Positions 9,108 to 18,405 of a stretch of DNA of 64,000 nt are shown piece by piece. The DNA comes from Firmicutes bacterium HGW-Firmicutes-1 (GTDB taxonomy: Bacteria > Bacillota > Clostridia > Lachnospirales > Vallitaleaceae): the NCBI GenBank assembly GCA_002841625.1, contig PHAG01000004.1, positions 124,001 to 188,000 on the forward strand, written 5' to 3'. The notes under the pieces were generated by a model that had not been told where the DNA came from, made no database searches, and saw nothing but the letters and a program-made list of their open reading frames with translations. Position 1 is the stretch's first letter. Every line of letters begins with the position of its first letter. Position numbers and translations under genes: made by a program.

Positions 9108-9338
9108 TTAAAAGGTTGGAAGGTTGTCTAAATTGTTGCTTTTGTCACCATCTGGATCAGCCCTTAAAAATTCTATTCCATTTTTTGATTTTCCAACATT
9201 GACACCATGAATTTTTTCATCCTTGGTCATCCGAATGGCCTCATCAAGTGGGAAAACCGTCCCATCTTGCAACATCACATTTGTAATATCTCCATCGTCA
9301 TTTTTTCTAATCTTAACAATTGTACTTGCATCATTCAT
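9108..9338 (-). CDS. Small DUF3892 protein
   Basis: A 76-residue protein matching the DUF3892 family, seen as an early TIVKIRKNDDGDI strand, the LQDGTVFPLDEAI helix, IHGVNVG, EFLRADPDG and the closing NNLDNLPTF. These proteins are common in Firmicutes and have no known function. I start at the ATG at 9338 because GAGGTG lies 8 bp upstream; an in-frame ATG at 9353 would place that motif inside the gene. It is monocistronic as far as I can see and ends in the shared terminator. Confidence 0.82.
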   Translation of the reverse strand: MNDASTIVKIRKNDDGDITNVMLQDGTVFPLDEAIRMTKDEKIHGVNVGKSKNGIEFLRADPDGDKSNNLDNLPTF

Positions 9339-9501
9339 ATTGCTACACCTCATTTGTTATAATGTTTTAGGATTAGTATTGCTCATGAGGAGGTAAAATA
9401 TTCGGATTTTCTCTATATTTTTATCTGAACTATATCATACTCTCTGACTTAAATTCAGCTCAAGAAAGTCAGCAACTACACTTATCAACTAACTCTAATT
9501 T

Positions 9502-10491
9502 TTATATCCTGGCTTTTTTCCCAAGAGTTTCTACAAATCTAATTTTAATTAAAACAAATTCCTCTAAGTCATTTAAATATTGATATAAAGACGCTCTGTT
9601 CTCAAATTCCTCTCGTGTTTTAGGCAAATCAGAGCCTTTAAAATATGTTCTTAACTCTCCTAAAATATGAAGCGTAGCCTCTCCAGTGTTAAATTCACTA
9701 ATCTCTGTTGCAAGTTGAAAAGTACAATCGCTTAAAATACCTGCTTCATGCTCTGTGACAAAAATAGCATTGCAATGTTCTTGCATATACCTTAACCTAC
9801 CATACTGATGTTTTCGCATTTCAAAATATAACAAATAATAACTGTTTTCTTTAAAATAAAAACTATTGATAAATATAATGGCTTTATTTATACCTTCATC
9901 AATAGTTTGTTTTAAATCCATTAGTGTAGCATACGGCCCATTTATTTCGCAATTATTTTTCAAGTTAAACGATAATGCCCTTAAAAAGGAGCGTAATTGC
10001 TCTTCTAAAGTTCTTTGCAACTCAATAATTTCTTCCTCTTTATTTGGCATATGCAAATTAAAAAGAAGTGCAATTGAAATACCAATCATCATTAAAAATA
10101 CTTCATTTAATATACCACTAACTGTAATTTCAGATAAGGAATATATATGACTTATTAGAACCGTGTTAACGACTAGTCCAACACTTGCGTTCAACTTTAA
10201 TAAAATAGGAATATAAATTAATAAAAATAATCCAAGACTCCATAAAGAGAAATGAAATAGCGCAAATAATACAGAAGCAATAAATAGCGCTAAAAGAGCC
10301 GAATATATTCTCTTGAATGCAATTCCCAAAGATTGTTTTTTCATATCCATCATGCTCAATAAGGTAATGACGCCTGCTGATAACGCAAACTCTAATTGAA
10401 ACCATTCAGATAGAAAAATTGCAAGAATGACGCCGATAGTAATTTTTATCGTCCGGTATAAAATGGATGGCATACGGTTTCTCCTGTTCAT
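9502..10491 (-). CDS. FUSC/UPF0421-like (aromatic acid exporter family) membrane protein
   Basis: A 329-residue protein. The N-terminal half has five to six hydrophobic helices (residues ~10-150) with the ArAE_1/UPF0421 pattern: IKITIGVILAIFLSEW, ALSAGVITLLSM and FKRIYSALLALFIAS. The C-terminal half, from about residue 155, is a charged helical cytoplasmic domain like the ArAE_1_C domain. Relatives of this fold export aromatic acids in Gram-negatives, but the Firmicute branch has no proven substrate. The ATG at 10491 lacks a strong Shine-Dalgarno. There is no clear operon partner. Confidence 0.75.
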   Translation of the reverse strand: MNRRNRMPSILYRTIKITIGVILAIFLSEWFQLEFALSAGVITLLSMMDMKKQSLGIAFKRIYSALLALFIASVLFALFHFSLWSLGLFLLIYIPILLKLNASVGLVVNTVLISHIYSLSEITVSGILNEVFLMMIGISIALLFNLHMPNKEEEIIELQRTLEEQLRSFLRALSFNLKNNCEINGPYATLMDLKQTIDEGINKAIIFINSFYFKENSYYLLYFEMRKHQYGRLRYMQEHCNAIFVTEHEAGILSDCTFQLATEISEFNTGEATLHILGELRTYFKGSDLPKTREEFENRASLYQYLNDLEEFVLIKIRFVETLGKKARI

Positions 10492-10592
10492 ACATGATAT
10501 ATAAATATTGGGATAAGTAGAATTCGTTTTATTATATCATATTGGGGCTATTTCTTAACTTTTATTTTATCAGAAACAACTTGCAAAAAGCC

Positions 10593-10632
10593 AAAAATAC
10601 CTTTATATTTTATTAAATATAAAGGTATTTTT
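10593..10632 (-). terminator. Rho-independent terminator, 18-bp perfect stem
   Basis: AAAAATACCTTTATATTT pairs with its exact complement across a 4-base loop, with T-rich ends on both strands. It lies downstream of the remnant and of the small minus-strand gene at 10872, and upstream of the UPF0421-like gene. Confidence 0.8.
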
Positions 10633-10649
10633 AATAATAAATTAAAAAG

Positions 10650-10820
10650 TCACTTTGTCTTTTTTTCAATATTCTTATATCTTTTTTCAGGCTTGAACCA
10701 TTCTTGTAGTTTAATAATTATTACAATAAGGGACATTATTAAACTATTTGCAATAACATAAAAATGCAACAAAAAAGAACCTACCAACAGATATGCTCCA
10801 ATGTCGGAAGGCTCTAAAAC
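10650..10820 (-). pseudogene. Possible C-terminal remnant of a membrane protein gene
   Basis: A 56-codon open stretch with no ATG at its beginning and a stop codon directly upstream. It reads as two hydrophobic helices (GAYLLVGSFLLHFYVIANSL, then IMSLIVIIIKLQEW) followed by a highly basic tail ending in EKKTK. That looks like the C-terminus of a multi-pass membrane protein that has lost its front. A terminator follows 18 bp after the stop, as expected for a former gene end. It is short, so chance cannot be excluded. With the flanking sequence and terminator this is all I see in the 380-bp gap 10492-10871. Confidence 0.35.
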
Positions 10821-10871
10821 CTATTGCAATAACTCTAACCAATAGACAATTAGGCATTTTAAATACTACTA

Positions 10872-11117
10872 CTATTTATTCACTACTTGATCTATTGTAT
10901 CCAACTCACGGCTTGCAATTACTTGCTCAAATACCTTTGTAAGCTCTTCGAACTCTTGAATACTATATCTTCTCATTGAATCACTTTCATGACCTACACC
11001 CTTATGTACTACGATTACTTCTTTATAACCTCTCCATATCTCTGTCTCTCTTCCAAATTGATCACTAAAGGAAGTAATAGATAATCCAGTAATAAACTGG
11101 TTTCTTTCAACATCCAT
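10872..11117 (-). CDS. Small hypothetical protein
   Basis: An 81-residue soluble protein that I do not recognise. It has two short strands (FITGLSITSF, KEVIVVHKGV) followed by an acidic helix (YSIQEFEELTKVFEQVIA). AAAGAGGTG stands 4 bp before the ATG, which supports real translation. It is preceded by a 236-bp AT-rich stretch (11118-11353) in which I see no other gene. It sits just downstream of the Tad-like locus but has no evident link to it. Confidence 0.6.
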   Translation of the reverse strand: MDVERNQFITGLSITSFSDQFGRETEIWRGYKEVIVVHKGVGHESDSMRRYSIQEFEELTKVFEQVIASRELDTIDQVVNK

Positions 11118-11353
11118 TCTACACCTCTTTCATCACCATATACAGAATGATTTAATTCTATATTTTATGATTACGTTCAAGTTTTTTATATTTATAGTAT
11201 TAGTATAGATATCAAGTTAACTTAAGTCAATAATAATAGGAATATTTTACCAGTATAAAATCCTGAAATCCACTTACAACATATTACTTACATAAACAAA
11301 GGTGCATTTTAAGCTTTTACTAGCTATAGCTACCTCCCATCAATTTCATTACT

Positions 11354-12313
11354 TTATGGTTTACACTCATCACAAGGAAATGCACCTTCAAGCGCACATC
11401 CTCTTGGACTGTTAAACCTTAAATTTTTAATCGTCAAAAGCTTGCACTCTTCTCTATGATAGTAATTTATTGTACTCCCTGGATCTGCTTGAATGTAATA
11501 ACTATCTCCTTTGATGACCTGCGCGCCTCCAAAAGCATAGTTATTATAATACTCCGCTTCAAATCCCATAGGCATGCCTTGAAAAAAAGCAAGCATACCG
11601 ATATCATCTAAAGTACGATACCAGTCTTCATCTTCGATAACCGGAAGCGAAAATTGGTAACTAATACCATACTGCTTTGCAACTTCATTGTGTCGATTAA
11701 TATAATAACCAATCTCTTTTTGTAGCGTTTCAACAATTGTTCTTCGTCTAACCTCGTCAAATAAAGTTTCATCCTGAAGAAGACTATCCGCTATCTGCCC
11801 TTTTAAGTCCTTCTGCTTACCTTCCATAAATAATCCTGTGTCTGTATTATATACTGTCACATAATCTTCAATTGTAAACCCATAAACGAAATTATCCCTC
11901 GTATAGGAAAAAGCTTTCTTAGGCTGCCAGACTGGTTTGATTCGTGTTAATCCATCCTTTCCTAAAAAGGTCTCACTTGCTAGTGTATTAAACCCATCAT
12001 AATCTATTATTACAATCACCGGAATATAACCTTTTATCTTTTCCTTTGCATATTCATCCCCAACGATACCAAAATTAACATATAAGGTATTATAAAATGA
12101 TTCCAAACATCTATCTTTATTTAAGCTTATCTTTTTACCGTCACCCGCTCCAACCAACAAAGTAACTCCATCTTCAACTGCGGTATCAAGCACATGATTC
12201 ATTTCAACTTTCTTATTCACGATCTGTTCCATATTTCTAGCATGAATCTGTAGCATAAGTCCAAATGGCAGCGTGATTATTACAAAAACAATGATCAAAT
12301 CTGTCAGCTTCAT
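11354..12313 (-). CDS. Last gene of Tad-like locus: anchored extracellular protein with Cys-rich end
   Basis: A 319-residue protein with one N-terminal hydrophobic helix (residues ~5-22), then a predicted extracellular part. The far C-terminus carries four Cys (REEC, RGCALEGAFPCDECKP) that could form disulphides or bind metal. The position as last gene, and the ATGA overlap with the gene before it, tie it to the locus. The helix followed by a long hydrophilic domain is like minor pseudopilins or TadE/TadG-type proteins, but no domain is clear. I infer a minor or tip subunit. Confidence 0.6.
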   Translation of the reverse strand: MKLTDLIIVFVIITLPFGLMLQIHARNMEQIVNKKVEMNHVLDTAVEDGVTLLVGAGDGKKISLNKDRCLESFYNTLYVNFGIVGDEYAKEKIKGYIPVIVIIDYDGFNTLASETFLGKDGLTRIKPVWQPKKAFSYTRDNFVYGFTIEDYVTVYNTDTGLFMEGKQKDLKGQIADSLLQDETLFDEVRRRTIVETLQKEIGYYINRHNEVAKQYGISYQFSLPVIEDEDWYRTLDDIGMLAFFQGMPMGFEAEYYNNYAFGGAQVIKGDSYYIQADPGSTINYYHREECKLLTIKNLRFNSPRGCALEGAFPCDECKP

Positions 12314-12837
12314 TTAATCATGCCTCCATATTGTACGAAAATGGTTTCTGTAGGCAATTCACTCCCATAAAGCAACTGTCCAACCCTTGTAGCAAGTGTC
12401 TTGTTTTTGTTCACTACTCTTATTAGAAAATAATCTCCCCTAGAAAATTCATACTTATTCTGTAGTCTTCCATCTACTGGAAAAAGTATATCTAAAATAT
12501 CATTTGTATAAAATGCACTATAATTAACGCCAAAATCCTCCTTGAAGGTGCTCAAATCAAGTGGGTCCTCGTAAACAGGATCATATTTTCTATGTTGATG
12601 TTCTAAGCTTATATTATAATAATTATTTGTTGCTGCAAGCTTAGAAGTATATTCTTCATACATTTGTGGAGTCAGATTGCCTATATTTCTCACTGCATCT
12701 ACTAATTTTGTTGTTTCAATGTAAACGAAGTTTCTTGTAGTGCTCTCTTGCTGCTGAAACATTTGAATGAGGGGATAAATGAATAACAGTAAGACAGCAA
12801 GAAACACTGTAAATATTTTGCCAATTGAATTTCCCAT
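12310..12837 (-). CDS. TadE/pseudopilin-like small membrane protein
   Basis: A 175-residue protein with an N-terminal hydrophobic helix (residues ~6-26) and an ~145-residue hydrophilic domain predicted outside. The short lead followed by a long membrane helix and then polar residues is typical of TadE-like or minor pilin proteins. It overlaps the next gene by 4 bp (ATGA) and starts 13 bp after the stop of the previous one, with AAAGGAGGGG as ribosome site. The exact family is not recognised. The role in the filament is inferred from position. Confidence 0.6.
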   Translation of the reverse strand: MGNSIGKIFTVFLAVLLLFIYPLIQMFQQQESTTRNFVYIETTKLVDAVRNIGNLTPQMYEEYTSKLAATNNYYNISLEHQHRKYDPVYEDPLDLSTFKEDFGVNYSAFYTNDILDILFPVDGRLQNKYEFSRGDYFLIRVVNKNKTLATRVGQLLYGSELPTETIFVQYGGMIK

Positions 12838-12850
12838 GTTTTCCCCTCCT

Positions 12851-13222
12851 TTAATGAAAGATTACCCGAATTATTTCACCTGAATCGTTCATTCTATTTG
12901 TTATTTGATATTGTCGCAAAGGCTCTATCGTTGAAAAATCAAAGGTATGTACATCAGTACTTTTCAATATCTCTATACCTCCAATTTCAATGTCACTCTC
13001 TAAACCGTTGTATATTTTATAAATGATATCGGAGCCTGCCATAGTAACCTCATGAATCTCATTACTACTTTCATAAACAGTTTTATCTATTTTATTTGCC
13101 TCATTAAATGCATCTTTCATATTAATCGAGGTCATGTTAATAAATAAAACGAGTGTTACCGCTAAAATAAACAAACCAATTATTGTCGCATTATAGATTA
13201 GATCCTGTATATTCTCATTCAT
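12851..13222 (-). CDS. Pilin-like small membrane protein 2
   Basis: A 123-residue protein that begins MNENIQDLIYNATIIG and continues with a hydrophobic helix to about residue 30, then a ~90-residue polar domain. It shares the MNEN start and layout with the gene immediately upstream (13232), so the two may be paralogous pilin-type subunits. No classic GxxxxEY prepilin cleavage site is visible, so processing is uncertain. It lies 9 bp after the upstream stop, inside the Tad-like operon. Confidence 0.6.
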   Translation of the reverse strand: MNENIQDLIYNATIIGLFILAVTLVLFINMTSINMKDAFNEANKIDKTVYESSNEIHEVTMAGSDIIYKIYNGLESDIEIGGIEILKSTDVHTFDFSTIEPLRQYQITNRMNDSGEIIRVIFH

Positions 13223-13231
13223 GATTGCTAC

Positions 13232-13696
13232 CTACTTTTGAACAAAAACCATGGCAACCGCTGCACCATTTGCATCTCTATGTACCTTCCCCATAAAGCG
13301 TCCATTTGGATTAACATATTGATTACTCGTCTCATCAATTGCACTCGTTATTAGCGTTGATGACGTAGAACCTATGGTTGCAATACCAGAAGATATCGAA
13401 GCACTATAACCATACCATGTTCCTCCTGAATTTTTACCTGTTTGCACTTGAATTGCTAGATAGCTCTTTTCGAACTTTCTAATAACATTAATCACCTCTG
13501 ATCCTGAGATCTCCTGATTATCATATATGGTTACATCACTTTCAGCTATTTGCGCATTCATTGCACCAATTTTATTTACACCTTCCATCGTTCCATCCTT
13601 TGCCATATTAAATACTACAAAAGCAATACTTATAATTGCTAGGGTAATGACAATTCCTGCTGCCCATTTGATAAAACCTAATACATTTTCATTCAT
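13232..13696 (-). CDS. Pilin-like small membrane protein 1, candidate major subunit
   Basis: A 154-residue protein with the start MNENVLGFIKWAAG, a hydrophobic helix (residues ~8-30) and a Gly/Ser/Thr-rich extracellular domain. That composition and size fit a secreted filament subunit better than the other small genes here. It comes straight after the membrane platform gene with a good GGAGG site, as pilin genes do in compact Tad loci. The usual Flp-pilin cleavage motif is missing or diverged. Calling it the major subunit is inference. Confidence 0.58.
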   Translation of the reverse strand: MNENVLGFIKWAAGIVITLAIISIAFVVFNMAKDGTMEGVNKIGAMNAQIAESDVTIYDNQEISGSEVINVIRKFEKSYLAIQVQTGKNSGGTWYGYSASISSGIATIGSTSSTLITSAIDETSNQYVNPNGRFMGKVHRDANGAAVAMVFVQK

Positions 13697-13717
13697 ATTG
13701 TTCTTGTCCTCCTTGGT

Positions 13718-15730
13718 TTACAAAAAAACCTTAATTTGATTGGAATAGTTGATAAACTGAGTGATACTTAAATGAATAAATGGTGTAATGAGATATAATA
13801 TTAAAGTTCCCGTTAAGGGAATAAATGCAATAATTTTACCCCAGGTACCTTTCTTGCTTACAATCATTTCATGATCCTGCTTTCGCTTTTCTTGATAATA
13901 GCCTCTTTCTATTTTAAGCTCATCAAAGGCCTCTGATATGGATATTTTATCTGTTGCTGCTTGGAGATTCTCGACAATTCTAACAAATGGCATAAAGGGT
14001 TCATCTGTTTTAAGCTGTTCCAGTGACCTCATATCACCATTCTCATAATTATTAAGGCACTTCTGTATTGATTCCTTGAAAATAAATGCAAACACTCCTA
14101 TCCACTGCAATAAATCCTCTACAGAAATTCTTTCAATATTCATAAGCATCAATATAATCGTATGGAATTGCATCACTTCATCCTCCATATTCATATACAT
14201 CACGCTTCTTCTAAATAATAGCATCCAGTAGGGTATGTAATAGAAGATTCCACCGATACAAATACAAATAATCAACTGCCACCATTTAAAATATTGATTT
14301 TCATAGCGCTCTAGCTTATCTAATATTCTAATTGCCATACTTGGTATCATTCTTTTATGAACAACCTTGTTGTCCATCATTAACACTTGTTCCATATCTG
14401 CGTAGGACAAGCCCTTTCTGTAATACTTTAAAATGTAAGCCCTGTCAAATGCAACTATATCCGTTTCTACCTCTTGATTAATGACTTCCTCTTGTACCAG
14501 CAAAGGCTGTGAAGAATATAAAATATTGTATTTAACGATATGCTGAACATTAATGAAAACGATTACACTAAGTAGAAATCCAATACTTGCATAAATAAGT
14601 CTTTTCATGTAAAAGCCTTCGACCGTCATCTTAGTACCAGTAATCTTCAGCATGTCTTCATATTTCATTGCTTTACTAAAATGATTTAGTGTAATTCCAT
14701 GTAACGTTTTATATAGTCTCTTATTTTTAAATACTATTTCTTGAAAGCTGTAATTTGTGACTTGAACCTCTTGATTACTTTGCATTTTATTGATTAATTC
14801 AAAAGATAAAATTACAATGATAAATAAAACGATTTGAACTACAAAGCCATAAGCTCCTTCATAATAAACTCTAAGCTCAGGCAGGTTTCCTTTTGCCCAG
14901 TTTTCTATCGCTGATAAGAAGAATATTGGCAGTATGGCGATAACCGCAAGGCTCTTAAACAAATAATTAAGCTTCCTTCTTCTTAAGGTTTCAAGGTTAA
15001 TTTCTTGCTTCAAATAGTTTAAATTTGTTAAAAACATAGACTTTCCATCAATGATCTTATCTCCGAATTTCAGAACAGTATAACAAAGGGCTAAGAAGGT
15101 CTTAAAGTATTTATTAGGTACTAAATCATTGTACTCTGCTTGTTTTTCCTCTGCATCTTCTGATGTTAGGACCTCATAAATTTTTTCTGCGTGATGAGAA
15201 ACCTCATAATCGCTTTCTTCTATAGAATCATATATTGCTTCGTCAATCATTCCATGCTCATGGTAGTGGTGTCTAATGTCTCCTAAAAATCTTTCAAATT
15301 GATACAGCAGCTTATCGTCGAGCTTCTCAACAAGCAGTTTAATGATTTGATTGTGTATAATATAAATAGTAAGTAGCCCAATAATTGTATAATATAGCCG
15401 CTGTTGCATGAGTAATACAACGCCAAATAAAACAATTGATAAACCAAGAGATACATAAATAAACTGCATTGTTTTCTTGTTAATTGTCCAATTATCCGAT
15501 AAATCTAACATTTCAATTCGACCTCTAATTTTTAGTAAATATCTTTTTAACAGCTTAAACTTACTAAAGAAATGATAGGACTTAATGAAAAAATTGCTTT
15601 TTACTCTTTTGTTAACCTTATCGTTTAATGAATTGTGTTTTTTTGAGGAAAACATCATTGCGGCAATAAGTATCAATAACATAAATAAAACGATACCTAT
15701 TAGCAAGCCTAATAAATCTCGATCACCCAA
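13718..15730 (-). CDS. Fused TadB-TadC-type inner membrane platform protein (two T2SSF domains)
   Basis: A 670-residue protein. In ordinary Tad systems TadB and TadC are separate ~300-residue platform proteins with T2SSF domains; here both halves lie in one chain. The first half has helices near residues 8-28, 88-130 and 260-310 around a cytoplasmic T2SSF-like bundle (LLYQFERFLGDIRHHYHEHG). The second repeats the plan (DEVMQFHTIILMLMNIERIS, then EAFDELKIERGYY) and closes with a strong helix (IIAFIPLTGTLILYLITPF). It is separated from the TadA-like gene by one base, so the two are probably translated together. Confidence 0.75.
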   Translation of the reverse strand: MGDRDLLGLLIGIVLFMLLILIAAMMFSSKKHNSLNDKVNKRVKSNFFIKSYHFFSKFKLLKRYLLKIRGRIEMLDLSDNWTINKKTMQFIYVSLGLSIVLFGVVLLMQQRLYYTIIGLLTIYIIHNQIIKLLVEKLDDKLLYQFERFLGDIRHHYHEHGMIDEAIYDSIEESDYEVSHHAEKIYEVLTSEDAEEKQAEYNDLVPNKYFKTFLALCYTVLKFGDKIIDGKSMFLTNLNYLKQEINLETLRRRKLNYLFKSLAVIAILPIFFLSAIENWAKGNLPELRVYYEGAYGFVVQIVLFIIVILSFELINKMQSNQEVQVTNYSFQEIVFKNKRLYKTLHGITLNHFSKAMKYEDMLKITGTKMTVEGFYMKRLIYASIGFLLSVIVFINVQHIVKYNILYSSQPLLVQEEVINQEVETDIVAFDRAYILKYYRKGLSYADMEQVLMMDNKVVHKRMIPSMAIRILDKLERYENQYFKWWQLIICICIGGIFYYIPYWMLLFRRSVMYMNMEDEVMQFHTIILMLMNIERISVEDLLQWIGVFAFIFKESIQKCLNNYENGDMRSLEQLKTDEPFMPFVRIVENLQAATDKISISEAFDELKIERGYYQEKRKQDHEMIVSKKGTWGKIIAFIPLTGTLILYLITPFIHLSITQFINYSNQIKVFL

Positions 15731-15731
15731 A

Positions 15732-17594
15732 TTAATTCTCCTCCCAATTACGATTCATAAAGGCTTCAAACTCTACCTTCTCTTGATCAGTTAAATGTTT
15801 ATTAATATCTTCTTGGCATTTTGTTGTTATCCTCTGTAGTGCAACATATTCGCCATTTTCGTATTTTAAAATATCTCTAGTCTCAAAGGTTTTTCTATCT
15901 GTCATTCTTATGAAAAATTCATGCATCGTGTCCATAAAGGCTTCTGTTTTTTCTTCGTATGTTCTACCTGCTTTATAATGTCTTGGATAATCGCTATAAC
16001 ACATTAGTGGTACAATTTCTGTAATTCTTTCAATATATCTATGCCCTGTCACAGACTTATTTAAATGAATATCAAAGTTAATAACGTCAACAACTTGCTG
16101 TTCAGCCACTTTTTCATTATTGAAAACTCCTGTTTGAAGAAGATTGTTTCTTATGGAGAATATTAGACTTTCAGAGGATTTTGCGTGGTGAGTAAATAAA
16201 GTAAAAAGTGACGCCACTTGGGCCATTTGAATCATCCAGGAACTCACTCCTGCTTCAGCAACTTCACCGAGAATATTTACTGTACCATCTGTCTTTTTTT
16301 GCAAATTCAGCCCTTCTTGCCCTGAAATCGTTGGTGTCTCTCGAAATGTAACTATATTTCTATTAGGATATATTTTTCTAAGTTGAAGTTCGAAAGACAT
16401 CTCTTGAATACGAAGTGCAAAGGTAGGATTAATGTATTTAACAATTGACATTAATAGGGTTGTCTTGCCTGTTCCCTGACTCCCCGTGATCGCCGTGACT
16501 CGACAGCCCTTGATCAACCATTCCATAAACTGAATGGGCAATTGATTGTTTTTATCTACAATAAGATCCTCCGTATGTGCCTTTGTGATGCTGTCAAATT
16601 TCCTTACGAAGAATACCCAACTTTCAGAAAAAGGTGGCCTTGCAACTACAACTCTTGAACCATCTTTCATTTCATTTACTTTGTACCCGTTACTTTCTGA
16701 TAACTGCCCTGGATTATTGAATCTATAAATATTCTTGCACACTCTTACCAGCTCGTTTTCACTTTTAAAGGATAAAAAAGACAAGTGGATTGTTTTTCCT
16801 CTTAAAAAAATCCAAACGGAGTCATAGCTAAAGGGTAACGCTTTGACACTATTTATACCGCTCCCCAAATCCGCTTCTTCATGAAAGGTAGCGGGAATTC
16901 CCGATACACCCCCGGATACACCATCAATTTTCATGTCTCGAATTTCATCTATAACACCATATCCTTTATATGCTTGATATATCCTTTGAACTATAATTGC
17001 TATTTTGTCTTCAAAAGAAGTAAGCTTTTTTACTTCTTGGGCATAGATTATCTCAATGTCTTCAGTGCATATAAAATAGGTTGCTAGGTCTTCAATTTGT
17101 CTTTGTTGATCTAATCCATTGTCTACAATAAGCCGCTCAAGTGCATTATAGTAGTATTTCTTTTTATATATGGATAGCAAGATTTCAAATTTATCTTGTA
17201 CTGTAAGAGCCCTAGAATTATCAAAATCAATAATTTTTCCAATGTTCTCTTCGTTAATGCCATAAAGATTAACCAAAATATCTCTTATGAAGCTTTTAAT
17301 GTAGTTTTTCGAATTAATATCACCATAGCTGCAAGTTTTTAGGGCTTTTCTAAGTTGGGCTCTATTTTTCATTCTTTTCTCAAAATCATCCCTTGATAAA
17401 TTCATTTCATATAAATTGGTTTTTAAAATATCATTGAATTTATTTTTAACAAAGTCAATGAGTTGGTCAATATTATATTTATCTTCATCCACCTCATATT
17501 CAGGAGATCCCTTTGAGTTACCTTTTATTATTATAAGAATAAGCAAGCATGTCCCTACAAGAATGATTCCAATCATTATGCTATTCATTAACAT
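15732..17594 (-). CDS. Divergent TadA/CpaF (VirB11-type) secretion ATPase with N-terminal membrane helix
   Basis: A 620-residue motor ATPase for filament assembly. The RecA-like domain has Walker A GSQGTGKTT (residues 371-379), a Walker B-region ILGEVAE (441-447) and a His box TLFTHHAKS (465-473). Two features are unusual. Residues 4-23 form a membrane helix that normal TadA lacks, and the usual arginine of GEVRG is replaced by Ala. The large N-terminal portion (residues 30-340) corresponds to the N-terminal CpaF regions but is diverged. A remote PilT/GspE-like ATPase is the only alternative, and the platform neighbour favours TadA. Confidence 0.8.
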   Translation of the reverse strand: MLMNSIMIGIILVGTCLLILIIIKGNSKGSPEYEVDEDKYNIDQLIDFVKNKFNDILKTNLYEMNLSRDDFEKRMKNRAQLRKALKTCSYGDINSKNYIKSFIRDILVNLYGINEENIGKIIDFDNSRALTVQDKFEILLSIYKKKYYYNALERLIVDNGLDQQRQIEDLATYFICTEDIEIIYAQEVKKLTSFEDKIAIIVQRIYQAYKGYGVIDEIRDMKIDGVSGGVSGIPATFHEEADLGSGINSVKALPFSYDSVWIFLRGKTIHLSFLSFKSENELVRVCKNIYRFNNPGQLSESNGYKVNEMKDGSRVVVARPPFSESWVFFVRKFDSITKAHTEDLIVDKNNQLPIQFMEWLIKGCRVTAITGSQGTGKTTLLMSIVKYINPTFALRIQEMSFELQLRKIYPNRNIVTFRETPTISGQEGLNLQKKTDGTVNILGEVAEAGVSSWMIQMAQVASLFTLFTHHAKSSESLIFSIRNNLLQTGVFNNEKVAEQQVVDVINFDIHLNKSVTGHRYIERITEIVPLMCYSDYPRHYKAGRTYEEKTEAFMDTMHEFFIRMTDRKTFETRDILKYENGEYVALQRITTKCQEDINKHLTDQEKVEFEAFMNRNWEEN

Positions 17595-17595
17595 C

Positions 17596-18405
17596 TTAAT
17601 CTCCTCTTTTTAGGTCTATATCAAGTTGATCAAATATACACATTACACTTTTTCTAACTTCATTGATAAACATATAGTAGCTGTCATCCTTGCTAGCCTT
17701 CCTGTTTTTAATAAAGAAATCTATTGCTTTTCCTTCATTGCAAGCATCTGCATAGGTTCTACAGTAAGGAATACAGGCTATATTATCTTTAAGCTTATAC
17801 TTCCTTTGGAGATTCTTTAGCCCAAACCTTGAGCTTTCGTCATACATTGATATTAAAAACACGCATTTTTGTTGAAATAGTTGGTATTCATTATTAAAAA
17901 AATCTTCCAATACATTTGTATTTTGATTTAGATTAAATACGATTAAATCAGAATTAAATAATATTTTATGACTAATACAGCTATTACCTGCTGGTACATC
18001 GACAATGATCAAATCATAATAACTCTTTACTGAGTTCAAAATAATTTCAATCATACTATTAAAATCGCTCAAATAAAGCTCTTTATTGGTGTTCTTGGTC
18101 CCTATAAGAAGATCCAACCTTCCTTTAACCAACGTATTTGTGTAGCTTAATACGCTCTCCTGATCCAAAGAACTAAATCTTATAAATCTACTAAGTGCAT
18201 CAATTCCAGTATCCTTTAGCTGAGTCATCTCTGTATTTAGGTATATCTTATCTAACAAAGCTGCTTCCAATGTAGATTTTTCAAAATGACTGTGTGTAAT
18301 TAATGTTTTCATTCTATAATCAAGAGCTATGGCACAAGCGATAGCAACAGCATTCGAAGTTGTTGTAGTCTGTCCGTGCACAGTACTCCAAAAGGCTATT
18401 TGCAT
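17596..18405 (-). CDS. ParA/CpaE-like protein with degenerate P-loop
   Basis: A 269-residue protein with the fold pattern of SIMIBI-class (ParA/MinD/CpaE) NTPases. An N-terminal strand leads into STVHGQTTTTSNAV, where the deviant Walker A should be; the signature lysine is absent. DLIIVDVPAGNS gives the Walker B-like strand. CpaE proteins guide Tad pilus assembly to a cell site. The missing lysine suggests weak or absent ATP hydrolysis, or a structural role. It overlaps the preceding gene by 10 bp and ends one base before the TadA-like gene. Confidence 0.7.
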   Translation of the reverse strand: MQIAFWSTVHGQTTTTSNAVAIACAIALDYRMKTLITHSHFEKSTLEAALLDKIYLNTEMTQLKDTGIDALSRFIRFSSLDQESVLSYTNTLVKGRLDLLIGTKNTNKELYLSDFNSMIEIILNSVKSYYDLIIVDVPAGNSCISHKILFNSDLIVFNLNQNTNVLEDFFNNEYQLFQQKCVFLISMYDESSRFGLKNLQRKYKLKDNIACIPYCRTYADACNEGKAIDFFIKNRKASKDDSYYMFINEVRKSVMCIFDQLDIDLKRGD

